Assembly: GCA_032250805.1 (NCBI GenBank)
Contig: JAVVEM010000001.1
Span: 120,559-184,558 of the forward strand
Length of the DNA stretch: 64,000 bases
Source: B18-G4 sp032250805
GTDB lineage: Bacteria; Bacteroidota; Bacteroidia; Bacteroidales; B18-G4
Direction: 5' to 3'
In this document: one piece after another, positions 26,899-36,704 of the stretch
Layout of the letters: every line of letters starts with the position of its first letter
How positions within the stretch are numbered: position 1 is the first letter of the stretch
Made by a program: the position numbers and the translations under genes
Notes under the pieces: model-generated
The model's database searches: none
What the model saw: the letters and a program-made list of their open reading frames with translations, nothing else
Told to the model about the DNA's origin: nothing

Positions 26899-27834
26899 AT
26901 GTACAAATATCTCTTCGGACCCGTACCATCGCGCAGGTTGGGGATGTCGCTTGGCATTGATCTCGTTCCCAGGAAAGTATGCTCGCTCGACTGTGTTTAC
27001 TGCGAAGTGGGAGAAACCACAAAATTAACGACTCACAGGGAAGAATACATTCTCTATGATAAAGTGGTTAAGGAGATTGAGCAATATTTCAGCGACAATC
27101 CCGACCCCGATTATATTACACTCTCAGGCTCGGGCGAACCGACACTGAACAAACGTTTTGGGGATGTGCTGGAATTCATAAAACAAAAAAAACCTCATAT
27201 CCCGGTAGCGGTGCTAACCAATGGCACGCTTTTTTACGATCAAAGTGTACGGAATTCCTTAAGGTTTGCCGACGTGGTGCTGCCTTCGCTTGATGCCGCT
27301 ACTGATGAAGTATTCAGAAAGATAAACCGTCCGGAGAAATCACTGAGCATTGAAAAATATATTCAGGGCTTGGTCGATTTCAGGAAGGATTTCAAAGGCA
27401 AGATATGGCTTGAGGTATTTTTCCTGCCGGGATATAACAATAGCGAGGAAGAATTGACTGCACTCAAAGCAGCCATTCTCAGGATCAATCCCGATTCCGT
27501 TCAGCTAAATTCCCTTGACCGGCCCGGCACTTTGGCTGGCCTTCAATATATGACAAGGGAGGAACTCGAACGCATCATTGCTTTTTGGGGCATTGATCGT
27601 GTTGAGATCATCTCTGCAGCGCCTTCACGGAAAGATATCCGGTCATATCGCAAGGATTCCGAAGAAGCCATTCTGGAAACCATTGCCAGGCGCCCGTGCA
27701 CACTGGATGACCTTGTTAAGATCCTGGGTATGCATATCAATGAGGTGAACAAATACCTTGAAGTGCTCGAGGTTGATCAAAAGGTCGAGCATGTGCAATT
27801 GAATCGTGGCAATTTCTATCAGATAAAGAAATAA
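26899..27834 (+). CDS. Radical SAM protein with C-terminal winged-helix region
   Basis: The 311-residue protein has the radical SAM cluster motif CSLDCVYC (C28, C32, C35), then SGSGEPTLN (the GGE-like SAM site). It is of the COG0731 type, related to Fe-S wybutosine-synthesis-like oxidoreductases. The last 70 residues (ETIARRPCTLDDLVKILGMHINEVNKYLEVLE) form a winged-helix module, an addition that could bind nucleic acid or another protein. The gene stands alone on the plus strand, convergent with porQ. The substrate is unknown. Confidence 0.85.
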   Translation: MYKYLFGPVPSRRLGMSLGIDLVPRKVCSLDCVYCEVGETTKLTTHREEYILYDKVVKEIEQYFSDNPDPDYITLSGSGEPTLNKRFGDVLEFIKQKKPHIPVAVLTNGTLFYDQSVRNSLRFADVVLPSLDAATDEVFRKINRPEKSLSIEKYIQGLVDFRKDFKGKIWLEVFFLPGYNNSEEELTALKAAILRINPDSVQLNSLDRPGTLAGLQYMTREELERIIAFWGIDRVEIISAAPSRKDIRSYRKDSEEAILETIARRPCTLDDLVKILGMHINEVNKYLEVLEVDQKVEHVQLNRGNFYQIKK

Positions 27835-27855
27835 TCCGGAAAAGCTGAGGGCTTG

Positions 27856-28950
27856 TTACTCTGCCGTACGTTTTCGGGTAAACTCATTCAGATTGAATGT
27901 CAGCGTAATATAATTTGGCGATCCTGCCAGGTGGTAGCGTGAGCGGGCATAACTGAAATGGAATTTTGAGATGCGAATACCAATGCCCCACGAGAAACCC
28001 ACTGTCGACATCTTTGTGCCAACGCCATTATCCTGCCTTCGCCCGTAATTGTAGCCTCCCCTAAGACTGAGAAAATCGGTAATATTCAGTTCGGCCCCCA
28101 TCACAATATGCATCATGAGGTTGTCGGCAAAGTTGCCAATGCCGCTTTGTTCCTGCACCTCACCTGTAATTGGGTCGGTGTTCTGTGCCACCACGAGCGG
28201 GTCCTCGTAAGTCAGATCCCACTTTTGCATGTTGTGGTAAAGAAGTGAAAAACGCAGGGGAAGGTGTTCAAGGCCCTTTGAGGCCCCGAGCTGAAGCTCG
28301 AAGGGTAGCGGGTGTGTCTGGCCTGAGTAATAGCCCGAAAGCATCAGCCCGATATTGCGTGCGATCAGTGAAGCAGTAAAATTTCGTTCTTCATTAAGGT
28401 ATGAACCCGAAACATCAACAGCCAGGCCAAAAGAGTTGTATGCTTCAAAAGAAGAATAGATGCCTTTGATATTTGCCCCAATACTCCAGTGTGGATGCAG
28501 CCTCCTGCCCCAGCCGATATTAAGCGCATACTCGCCGGCAGTGAATGTACCGTTGCGTTGACCCGTTTGATCAGCCCGGTCGAAAGTGCCGTAATTAATA
28601 AACTGCATAGTGGCAACAAAAGTGCCGGTTTTTTCGAAAGACCTGCCATACTGTGCAAAGCCGTAGTTGATATCAGCATAATAATCGACAAAGCTAAAGC
28701 CCAGATTGTTATGCATCTCTTTACTGATCAGCGAAGGGTTGGCCAGCGCCAGGGTGATGTCGTGATCATAAATAGCCAGGTAATTACCGCCCAGGGCAGC
28801 AATACGTGCAGAATTGGGAAGGGCAAGGAATTCGTAAGTGCTCTCGCCGCCGATCTGGGCCCGCAAGCCTTGTGCATTAAGGAGTAAAAGAAAAACAGGT
28901 AAAATATAAAAGCATCTTAATTTCACGATAATGGGCTTAGAACTTATCAA
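27856..28950 (-). CDS. porQ: Type IX secretion system protein PorQ
   Basis: PorQ is an outer-membrane beta-barrel of the type IX secretion attachment complex found only in Bacteroidota. The 364-residue protein has a signal peptide (about 1-32, GLRAQ). It then has the family-typical start GGESTYEFLALPNSARIAALGGNYLA, repeated amphipathic strands and a C-terminal barrel strand (YITLTFNLNEF). It indicates that the cell can display or secrete proteins with C-terminal sorting domains. None of the exported proteins in this window shows an obvious sorting domain. Confidence 0.9.
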   Translation of the reverse strand: MISSKPIIVKLRCFYILPVFLLLLNAQGLRAQIGGESTYEFLALPNSARIAALGGNYLAIYDHDITLALANPSLISKEMHNNLGFSFVDYYADINYGFAQYGRSFEKTGTFVATMQFINYGTFDRADQTGQRNGTFTAGEYALNIGWGRRLHPHWSIGANIKGIYSSFEAYNSFGLAVDVSGSYLNEERNFTASLIARNIGLMLSGYYSGQTHPLPFELQLGASKGLEHLPLRFSLLYHNMQKWDLTYEDPLVVAQNTDPITGEVQEQSGIGNFADNLMMHIVMGAELNITDFLSLRGGYNYGRRQDNGVGTKMSTVGFSWGIGIRISKFHFSYARSRYHLAGSPNYITLTFNLNEFTRKRTAE

Positions 28951-29112
28951 TATTATTCTGAAACGTTATTGATACGATATTATTATTAACCAGACTGCGA
29001 TAATATTCACAGGATGCCCAAAAGTAGTAAAAAAACCGGATGCAGGATCTGGGATATATAAAAATCATGGCAACGAAATATTGATACACAAGCCTGAAAC
29101 CTCAGGCCAGCC

Positions 29113-29538
29113 TCATCCCCCGGCCCGTTTTGGCTTCGCGCCAACGGTTCCCTTAAGCCGCAGGCGATGCTGGCTATTGTCGCTCATAAAAACCGTAACC
29201 AGTTTATTGAATGCACCATATTTGGCGGCATCAAAAGTTACCGATACCTGGCCACTTTGTTCCGGCAATACCGGTTCGTTCGAGTATGTGGCCACGGTGC
29301 AGCCACATGATGCATGCACATTGATGATGCTCACAGGCTTTTTGCTTTTATTTACAAATTCAAATGAAGCCTTAACCGGTTTCTTTGGGGTGATCTCATT
29401 AAAATTATAAATTGTTGTATCCCAAACGATTGTGGCTTTTTCCGGATGAGCGGTTGATGATACCATATTATCCTGCGAATGTGCATACGAGAAAAGCAGG
29501 AGTATGCCCGTCAATATGATCACGTTTTTGAAATTCAT
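29113..29538 (-). CDS. DUF1573 exported protein
   Basis: The protein (141 aa) has a signal peptide (1-21, FSYAHSQ) and a DUF1573 immunoglobulin-like domain: WDTTIYNFNEITPKKPVKASFEFVNKSKKPVSI, then the family signature VHASCGCTVATY and PGQVSVTFD-like strands (EQSGQVSVTFDAAKYG). Such small periplasmic or lipoprotein-like domains are very common in Bacteroidota and their role is unknown. It lies 46 bases downstream of the aconitase gene and may be transcribed from it. Confidence 0.85.
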   Translation of the reverse strand: MNFKNVIILTGILLLFSYAHSQDNMVSSTAHPEKATIVWDTTIYNFNEITPKKPVKASFEFVNKSKKPVSIINVHASCGCTVATYSNEPVLPEQSGQVSVTFDAAKYGAFNKLVTVFMSDNSQHRLRLKGTVGAKPKRAGG

Positions 29539-29584
29539 AATTTAAAAATATTAAATCGGATTAAACGGCCGATCCTCAATAGAT

Positions 29585-31849
29585 TTACGTTTCCCTGATC
29601 CTGATCAGGTTCAGGGCGCTGCCCGCTTTAAACCATTCGATCTGGTTTTCGTTATAGCTGTGATTTACCGGAAAAGTTTCCTTTGTTCCATCGGCATGAT
29701 GAAGGGTTACGCTCAAAGGCTTCCCCGGACTGAATTCGGTCAGGCCATCAATGTCGATGCGATCGTCTTCCTGTACCTTTTCATAATCCTCCTTATGGGC
29801 AAAAGTAAGGGCCAGCATACCCTGTTTTTTGAGGTTGGTTTCATGTATCCTTGCAAATGATTTTACAAGAACAGCTTTTACGCCCAGATGCCGGGGTTGC
29901 ATTGCTGCATGCTCCCTGGATGATCCTTCACCGTAGTTCTCGTCGCCAATAACAACACTGCCGGGGCCATTCGCCAGATAATACCTTGCCGTATCAGGAA
30001 CAGCACCATATTCACCGGTTTCCTGGTTCTTAACAAGGTTGGTTTCAGAATTAAATGCATTTACCGCCCCAATGAGCAGGTTATTGGAAATATTGTCGAG
30101 ATGTCCACGATACCGAAGCCACGGACCGGCCATAGAGATATGGTCGGTAGTGCACTTTCCATAGGCTTTTATCAAAAGGTTAAGTTGTTTATAATCGTGG
30201 CCATTCCATGGTTCAAAGGGAGTCAATAGCTGGAGCCGGTCCGATTTCGGATCAACGATAACCTCAACCTTGCTGCCATCAGCGGCAGGTTCCTGGTAAC
30301 CGGCATCTTCCACATCGAAGCCTCTCACAGGAAATTCAATCCCCTTCGGCTCATCCAGCTTTACCTTCTGCCCGTCGACTGTTTCAAGATAATCAGTCAT
30401 GGGGTTAAAGGACAGTGTTCCGGCAATGGCGTAGGCCGTAACAATTTCCGGTGAAGCAACAAAGCCATGCGTGTTGGGGTTGCCATCATTGCGTTTGGCG
30501 AAGTTTCTGTTAAAGGAGGTCATGATGGAGTTTTTCTCCTGTTTTTCGGCACCATGGCGTGCCCATTGACCGATACAGGGCCCACAGGCATTGGCCAGCA
30601 CTACCCCGCCGATCTTTTCAAAAATATCGAGATAACCATCGCGTTCGACAGTATATCTTACCTGTTCGGAACCGGGTGTTACGGTATATTCCGACTTTAC
30701 TTTCAGTTTCTTGTCGAGTGCCTGCTGAGCCACAGAGGCAGCCCGTGTAATATCTTCATACGATGAATTGGTACAACTGCCAATCAGGCCCACTTCCAGT
30801 TTTTCCGGCCAGCCGTTTTCCTTTACTGCTTTGGCAAATTCAGAAACCGGTGTTGCCAGATCGGGTGTAAAAGGCCCGTTTATATGGGGTTCAAGCTCAG
30901 AAAGGTTGATTTCGATCAGTTGGTCGAAATATTTTTCCGGTTCAGCATATACGTCAGCGTCGGCAGTAAGGTATGGAATCATTTTATCTGCCTCCGCGGC
31001 AACTTCTTCCCTGCCGGTTCCGGCGAGATATTCACGCATTTTAGGATCATATCCGAAGATAGAGGTTGTTGCTCCGATCTCGGCACCCATATTACAGATC
31101 GTTCCTTTACCTGTACAGGAGATGCTCTCGGCTCCTTCACCAAAATATTCAAGAATAGCTCCCGTTCCACCTTTTACGGTAAGGATACCCGCCACCTTAA
31201 GGATTACATCCTTGGCCGATGTCCAACCGCTGAGCTTACCGGTCAGTTTTACCCCGATAAGTTTGGGAAATTTAAGTTCCCAGGGCATACCCGACATCAC
31301 ATCAACGGCATCGGCACCGCCAACACCAATCGCAACCATTCCCAATCCTCCGGCATTCACTGTATGCGAATCCGTGCCAATCATCATACCACCCGGAAAT
31401 GCATAGTTCTCAAGCACCACCTGGTGAATGATCCCTGCACCGGGCTTCCAGAATCCCAATCCATACTTATTGGAAACGGAAGCAAGGAAATCAAAAACTT
31501 CTTTGTTGGCGTTGTTGGCTGTTTTCAGATCAGCCTCGGCACCCAGTTTTGCCTGTATCAGATGATCGCAGTGAACGGTTGAAGGTACGGCCACCTTGTC
31601 CCTGCCTGCCATCATAAACTGCATCAGTGCCATTTGCGCGGTTGCATCCTGCATGGCCACCCTGTCGGGCGTAAAGTCAACATACGACTCCCCCCTGCTG
31701 TAGGCCTTTGCGGCATTCCCCCCGCTTAGGTGTGAATACAATATTTTTTCGGTCAGGCTGAGTGGCCTGCCAACGACTTTTCTTGCTGCGTCGACACGTG
31801 CTGCCATCGAGTCATACACCTTTTTAATCATGTCCAGATCAAATACCAT
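29585..31849 (-). CDS. Aconitate hydratase (mitochondrial type)
   Basis: Aconitase isomerises citrate to isocitrate in the TCA cycle with a 4Fe-4S cluster. The 754-residue protein has cluster cysteines in IGSCTNSS and ANACGPCIGQW, the catalytic region DSHTVNAGGLGM and the C-terminal swivel-domain motif YGEGSSREHAAMQPRHLG with its substrate arginine. Length and motifs fit the eukaryotic mitochondrial/Bacteroidota type better than AcnB. The gene is preceded by only a 98-base gap from the transglutaminase gene and no clear TAnnTTTG box. Confidence 0.95.
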   Translation of the reverse strand: MVFDLDMIKKVYDSMAARVDAARKVVGRPLSLTEKILYSHLSGGNAAKAYSRGESYVDFTPDRVAMQDATAQMALMQFMMAGRDKVAVPSTVHCDHLIQAKLGAEADLKTANNANKEVFDFLASVSNKYGLGFWKPGAGIIHQVVLENYAFPGGMMIGTDSHTVNAGGLGMVAIGVGGADAVDVMSGMPWELKFPKLIGVKLTGKLSGWTSAKDVILKVAGILTVKGGTGAILEYFGEGAESISCTGKGTICNMGAEIGATTSIFGYDPKMREYLAGTGREEVAAEADKMIPYLTADADVYAEPEKYFDQLIEINLSELEPHINGPFTPDLATPVSEFAKAVKENGWPEKLEVGLIGSCTNSSYEDITRAASVAQQALDKKLKVKSEYTVTPGSEQVRYTVERDGYLDIFEKIGGVVLANACGPCIGQWARHGAEKQEKNSIMTSFNRNFAKRNDGNPNTHGFVASPEIVTAYAIAGTLSFNPMTDYLETVDGQKVKLDEPKGIEFPVRGFDVEDAGYQEPAADGSKVEVIVDPKSDRLQLLTPFEPWNGHDYKQLNLLIKAYGKCTTDHISMAGPWLRYRGHLDNISNNLLIGAVNAFNSETNLVKNQETGEYGAVPDTARYYLANGPGSVVIGDENYGEGSSREHAAMQPRHLGVKAVLVKSFARIHETNLKKQGMLALTFAHKEDYEKVQEDDRIDIDGLTEFSPGKPLSVTLHHADGTKETFPVNHSYNENQIEWFKAGSALNLIRIRET

Positions 31850-31947
31850 TTTTTGAAATTTTTAAACTTTATTCGCTTCGCGGGATGGTTGCCATCCTCC
31901 TTATATAATACAATTGTATGAAAATTTTGTTTATTCCTGAACAATTT

Positions 31948-33579
31948 TTATTGCCCGAGTGGTTTCCAGTCACCAAAATGATCAGATACCACGAAAGTTT
32001 TTGGTTCGGCAGTATAAAAATCATTCGAATTATAGGTCCAGCCCATAGTTTCAGATCCTCCGGCACTTTCGGTAGTGATCAGAAAGCGGTTGGAAAGATG
32101 GCCAAAATAATTGGCCTGATTGCGTGGCAGCTCCTGATCGCCACCACTCGGGTCGACAGGTATCCAGCCGTAGTTGGGCAGATAGATCTCTACCCAGCGA
32201 TGAAACACATCATCCATGCTATCGTCATCGCCCCTGACCACAACAGATCCAACATAGCGCGCAGGAAGGCCGGCGGCACGACACATTGAGATGTACACAA
32301 AGCTGTATTCCGAGCAGGAACCATTGCCGCGTTCGAGCACTGTCGGGGCGGTATTCCACCCGCCCGTCATCTCGTAATACATCTCATCCATCAGATAGTT
32401 ATAGATCTTCCGGGCAATCCAGTAAGGATTTTTCTCATCGCCGACAGCCTTTTCGAGCGCTGCCTTTATTACGGCATGATCCATCTGGTATTTTTCATTG
32501 TTTTCGTAATACACTTCAGGAATATCATCCGGCATCTCGTCAAGCCCTCCTACTTTGTCGGGATAGATAAAATATCTGATCTCGGAAATCCTGGCACGTG
32601 TAATCATTTCGGCCTGCACTTTCTCGCCTGACCTTACATTTTTATATGAATAGTGAGCTGTTTGCTGTCCGCTTTTATCGGTTACTTTATCATAGCCGGG
32701 GGTAAGTTGGATATGCTCGATCTTCTGGCTGTCGCGGTCGACAGGTATGGCCAGGTGTATATCGCCGGTGAGCATCGTCCCCGGGCCGAAATTGGTCAGC
32801 ATATGGGTATAATTAACTTCGGCATAGCGTTCATTTTTCAGTACAAACAGATCTTCATCCTTTGCCTTGAGGCAATAGAGTTTATCTTCCTGCGAGTCTA
32901 CTGCCCAAATGTATTCGCCATCCCGGGCCAGGCCACAAGTGAAGGCACCCGGAGCATCAGTAATGATCAGAACCTGTCCGTTTTCCGGGTCCACCATATA
33001 GATTTCGTCCATCATGCGGTCAGACACCCACAGGTATTGCCCGTCGAAAGCCAGCCCACGGGAGTCATTGGCCGGAGAACGCAATGTTTTTATGGTTGTT
33101 CCGTCATCGGGACTGAACTGGATAATTTCATTTGATTTATCATCCACGCACCAGAGGTATTTGCCATCCCAGGCAAGGTCGCGCGGGCGTTTGGTGGGGG
33201 CATTGATCACTTTCAGCACATCACCATTCACAGGCGATATACGATAAATGAGTCCGCTGTAGTTTTCTGACAGTGGAAGTCCGCCTTTCACATCAGCACA
33301 CCAGAGTGCCTCCCCGTCCCATGCCAGGCCGGTAGGCCACCAGGCCGGTGAAGGGATTTCAGCAACAACTTTTCCGCTCTTGTGATCGATGGCAAAAATG
33401 CTTTGTGCTTTTCTGTCGGCAAGCCAGATATGGATGCCATCAAAGGCAAGGCCAGTGGGAAAACTGCCGGGAATGGCGAACGACCTGACTACTTCGCCCG
33501 GCCAGGCCAGAACAAAAGCCGGCATGAACATACAGGCGATCAGGATTAAAGCAGATACGCGTTTGAATGTTTTCATCAT
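31948..33579 (-). CDS. Exported transglutaminase-like protein with N-terminal beta-propeller
   Basis: The 543-residue protein has a signal peptide (about 1-26, VLAWP). About five to six short repeats follow in residues 35-240, each with GLAWDG and LWCAD/WLAD patterns, which form a YncE/NHL-like propeller. A linker and a transglutaminase-like cysteine-peptidase domain then run from about 375 to 500. The catalytic triad is visible as GNGSCSEYSF (Cys), FHRWVEIYLPNYGW (His) and PVDPSGGDQ (Asp). It could cleave or crosslink periplasmic proteins. It starts nine bases after nusB ends. Confidence 0.85.
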   Translation of the reverse strand: MMKTFKRVSALILIACMFMPAFVLAWPGEVVRSFAIPGSFPTGLAFDGIHIWLADRKAQSIFAIDHKSGKVVAEIPSPAWWPTGLAWDGEALWCADVKGGLPLSENYSGLIYRISPVNGDVLKVINAPTKRPRDLAWDGKYLWCVDDKSNEIIQFSPDDGTTIKTLRSPANDSRGLAFDGQYLWVSDRMMDEIYMVDPENGQVLIITDAPGAFTCGLARDGEYIWAVDSQEDKLYCLKAKDEDLFVLKNERYAEVNYTHMLTNFGPGTMLTGDIHLAIPVDRDSQKIEHIQLTPGYDKVTDKSGQQTAHYSYKNVRSGEKVQAEMITRARISEIRYFIYPDKVGGLDEMPDDIPEVYYENNEKYQMDHAVIKAALEKAVGDEKNPYWIARKIYNYLMDEMYYEMTGGWNTAPTVLERGNGSCSEYSFVYISMCRAAGLPARYVGSVVVRGDDDSMDDVFHRWVEIYLPNYGWIPVDPSGGDQELPRNQANYFGHLSNRFLITTESAGGSETMGWTYNSNDFYTAEPKTFVVSDHFGDWKPLGQ

Positions 33580-33588
33580 TATAGGGTT

Positions 33589-34548
33589 TTAGTATTCCAA
33601 TAAGCCCCGCCCTGTTTTTTTGATCATATCCTGTTCTTTCAGGTCGACGATCAGTTTGTCAAGAATGCCGTTGATAAACACCTTGCTCTTGGCCGAGCTG
33701 TAATATTTTGAGATATCAATGTACTCGTTCAGGGTTACTTTAACCGGGATGGAAGGAAACTCAAGCAATTCGGCCAGGGCCATCTTTATCAGAATAGTAT
33801 CCATAAGCGCAATGCGGTCGAGTTCCCAGTTGCGTGCCTTTTCCTCTATAAGGCTCCCGAACTTTTCGCTGCTTAAAATTGTTTTATGAAAGAGCCTGAT
33901 CATGAAGGCCCTGTCTTCATCCCCTTCATTATTTTTGATAACAGGGGGAATTTTCCTTAATTCATCGTCACCGGCATCGATCGATTTCAGATATTTGATC
34001 AACATCTGGTTGCCTGTAAAATAGGAATCAAAGGCCCAGAAAACAGATTTGCTTTCATAAAAGTATTCCAGGAGTTCAAAGTCGGCCAATACCTTTTTTA
34101 CCAGTTTGATCAGCAGGTCGCGGTCTTCTTCAAAGCCATTCTCGCCTTTGTGCATATATTTTTCAAAGAATTTGCTTTCCCTGAGCATTATATATCCTTT
34201 TCTGATCATCTCCCGTTCTTCGCCCCAGTTGATCCTCAGGCGATCACGATTCCTTTTATAGTCACGGTTTTCTTCGATCTTCATCAATACTTTGTTTTCC
34301 ACAAAACGCATATTGGGGTTCAGGTCTTCATCTGAAGGGAAGAATTTTTTCTTGCTTTCTTCGATGCGGTTATGAGCAAAATCCCTCATCTCGATAAGAA
34401 AAGAAAGCTGGTAAATAATCAGTTCGCTGATTTTTTCGATACTGGACAGAAGCTGTTTCTCACCTTTTGCAAGGTCGGTCGATCCGGATTGAACAAAGGC
34501 GTAAACTGCCTGTAATACTTTGATCCTTAAGTGCCTTCTGCTCAGCAT
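33589..34548 (-). CDS. nusB: Transcription antitermination factor NusB (long Bacteroidota form)
   Basis: NusB acts with NusE on boxA RNA to prevent early termination, chiefly in rRNA operons. The 319-residue protein has the N-terminal helix MLSRRHLRIKVLQAVYAF and a C-terminal NusB fold (FGSLIEEKARNWELDRIALMDTILIKMALAE...LNEYIDISKYYSSAKSKVFINGILDKL). It is over twice the length of E. coli NusB, with a long helical insert between the two parts, as in other Bacteroidota. A TAnnTTTG box at 34594-34587 places the transcript start after the upstream in-frame codon at 34584, so the ATG at 34548 is chosen. Confidence 0.88.
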   Translation of the reverse strand: MLSRRHLRIKVLQAVYAFVQSGSTDLAKGEKQLLSSIEKISELIIYQLSFLIEMRDFAHNRIEESKKKFFPSDEDLNPNMRFVENKVLMKIEENRDYKRNRDRLRINWGEEREMIRKGYIMLRESKFFEKYMHKGENGFEEDRDLLIKLVKKVLADFELLEYFYESKSVFWAFDSYFTGNQMLIKYLKSIDAGDDELRKIPPVIKNNEGDEDRAFMIRLFHKTILSSEKFGSLIEEKARNWELDRIALMDTILIKMALAELLEFPSIPVKVTLNEYIDISKYYSSAKSKVFINGILDKLIVDLKEQDMIKKTGRGLLEY

Positions 34549-34586
34549 ATGATATGAACGATAAGATATTGTTGTTTGAGTCACTG

Positions 34587-34594
34587 CAAAGTTA
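34587..34594 (-). promoter_or_regulatory. -7 promoter box of nusB
   Basis: On the minus strand TAACTTTG matches TAnnTTTG. It lies 38 bases before the ATG at 34548. Confidence 0.5.
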
Positions 34595-34751
34595 GGAATA
34601 TAATCGAATTCTGCATGTCAGTATTTATTAACATTCGCCTTAACCTTTGAGAACGACAGATGAGCGGAACAATATAAAATGCGCTACAGCAGTTATTTTA
34701 GGCAAATTTCTCTATTTTCCTTAATTTCGTAGTGAAATCATTTTCAATACA

Positions 34752-36671
34752 GTGGAAATACGGAACATACTCGTAAAATACTGGGGTTATTCCAGCTTTC
34801 GTGAAAAGCAGGAAGAGATCATCCTTTCGGTGCTGGATGGCAAGGATACGCTTGCCCTGCTGCCGACCGGAGGCGGCAAGTCAATTTGCTACCAGGTGCC
34901 GGCACTGGCCCGCGAAGGCATATGCCTGGTGATCTCTCCGCTGATCGCCTTGATGAAAGATCAGGTTGAAAACCTGAAAGAACGGGATATAAAGGCAGCG
35001 GCCGTACATTCGGGTATGCACCCGCGCGAGATCGACCTGGCCATCAACAACAGCGTTTTTGGCGACCTTAAGTTCCTCTATGTTTCCCCCGAGCGGCTTG
35101 AATCGAAAGCCTTCAGGGAAAATCTAATGAAAATGAATATTAACCTTGTCGCAGTCGACGAGGCTCACTGTATTTCACAGTGGGGGTATGATTTCAGGCC
35201 TCCCTACCTGAATATTGCCGAAATCAGGCCACTGACCGGCAATGCACCTATCCTGGCCCTTACAGCTACTGCCACCCCGGCAGTAGTTGACGATATTCAG
35301 GAAAAACTCAAATTCAGGAAAAAACATCTCATCCAAAAAAGCTTTGAAAGGAAAAACCTTTCGTATGTCGTATTTCACGAAGAAGACAAGGGGGGGCGGC
35401 TGCTCAGGATCATCAATAATGTGAAGGGCACGGGGGTTGTTTACGTCAGGAACAGACGCAAATGCAGGGAGGTTTCTGAGTTTCTTACCAAAGAGGGGAT
35501 TTCATCAACCTATTACCATGCAGGGCTTGAGTCGCGGATAAGAGAGTTCAGACAGGATGAATGGATGAAGGACAAAAAGCAGGTGATCGTTGCCACAAAT
35601 GCTTTTGGTATGGGCATTGATAAGCCCGGAGTGCGCTTTGTGGTGCACTTTGATCTGCCCGACAGCCTGGAAGCTTATTTTCAGGAAGCCGGCAGGGCCG
35701 GCAGGGATGGCAAGCGTGCTTATGCGGTATTGCTTTACGAAGAAGCCGACATCCGCAATGCAAAGCAAAACCTGTCGGTGTCATTCCCCGAACCGGAAGT
35801 GATACGGTCGGTTTATACTGCCCTGGGGAACTATTTACAGATCCCGGTGGGAGGAGGTAAGGAACAGCAGTTCGACTTCGACCTGCAGGATTTTGCTACC
35901 CGTTACAGGATGAATTCGGCAACAGTTTTCAGTGCCCTCCGGATTCTTGAAAAGGAAGGAATGCTGCTGCTGGGCAATGCACTCGAAAATCCATCAAAGA
36001 TCATGTTCAATATTGCCCATACCGATCTTTACACTTTCCAGGTTGAGAATCCCGGATACGATGGGTTCATAAAACTTTTGCTGCGGTCATATGGCGGTAT
36101 TTTCAGTGAATTTGTCAGGATCAACGAAAAAGAACTGGCACGACGGGCCAACACCACAGAAGACAAGATCGTGGCCCTGTTGAAAAAACTGCAGAAAATC
36201 AATTTGCTCACTTATGTTCCACGGACCAGCAAACCACAGATCCTGATCATACAGGATCGTATCGACAGCAAATCACTGAATTTCTCCAAAGAGCATTATG
36301 GACAACGAAAAAAGACAGCCTTGAAAAGGATGCAGTCCGTACTTGACTATATTCAGGCTACAAATCATTGCCGCAGCCAGTTGCTTTTAAAGTATTTCGG
36401 TGAAGAAGGGGTGCAAAGATGCGGCATTTGCGATGTTTGCCTCGACAGGAACAAGATCAATGTGAGTGAATTGGAATTCAATAAGATCCTTGAGAACATC
36501 AAGCCTTCACTAAAAAAAAGGCCTCAGGGCCTTAACGAATTGTTGTTCGTTTGCAAGGAGTTTCCCGAAGATAAGGTGATCAATGTGCTGATGTGGCTGG
36601 TCGACAACGAAAAAGTTGATGTTAATGATCAACAGTTATATTCGTGGCGAAAACAGTTCAGAATGTTTTAA
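34752..36671 (+). CDS. recQ: ATP-dependent DNA helicase RecQ family
   Basis: RecQ unwinds DNA 3' to 5' in recombination and fork repair. The 639-residue protein has the Walker A loop TGGGKS, the DEAH box in VDEAHCISQWGYDFRPPY, GMGIDKPGVRFVVH and QEAGRAGRDG. It also has the RecQ zinc-binding cysteines (CRSQLLLKYFGEEGVQRCGICDVC) near residue 540. The C-terminus is short and no HRDC domain is evident, unlike E. coli RecQ. The start is a GTG at 34752 (first residues MEIRNILVKYWGY); no ATG in frame is available before the P-loop. Confidence 0.93.
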   Translation: MEIRNILVKYWGYSSFREKQEEIILSVLDGKDTLALLPTGGGKSICYQVPALAREGICLVISPLIALMKDQVENLKERDIKAAAVHSGMHPREIDLAINNSVFGDLKFLYVSPERLESKAFRENLMKMNINLVAVDEAHCISQWGYDFRPPYLNIAEIRPLTGNAPILALTATATPAVVDDIQEKLKFRKKHLIQKSFERKNLSYVVFHEEDKGGRLLRIINNVKGTGVVYVRNRRKCREVSEFLTKEGISSTYYHAGLESRIREFRQDEWMKDKKQVIVATNAFGMGIDKPGVRFVVHFDLPDSLEAYFQEAGRAGRDGKRAYAVLLYEEADIRNAKQNLSVSFPEPEVIRSVYTALGNYLQIPVGGGKEQQFDFDLQDFATRYRMNSATVFSALRILEKEGMLLLGNALENPSKIMFNIAHTDLYTFQVENPGYDGFIKLLLRSYGGIFSEFVRINEKELARRANTTEDKIVALLKKLQKINLLTYVPRTSKPQILIIQDRIDSKSLNFSKEHYGQRKKTALKRMQSVLDYIQATNHCRSQLLLKYFGEEGVQRCGICDVCLDRNKINVSELEFNKILENIKPSLKKRPQGLNELLFVCKEFPEDKVINVLMWLVDNEKVDVNDQQLYSWRKQFRMF

Positions 36672-36704
36672 AAATACATATTTTTACAAACAAAGCATTT
36701 CTTT

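Noticed and set aside
30768..31582. Long plus-strand open frames opposite the aconitase gene.
   Set aside because: They are shadows of a strongly conserved 754-residue aconitase on the minus strand and have no protein-like motif.
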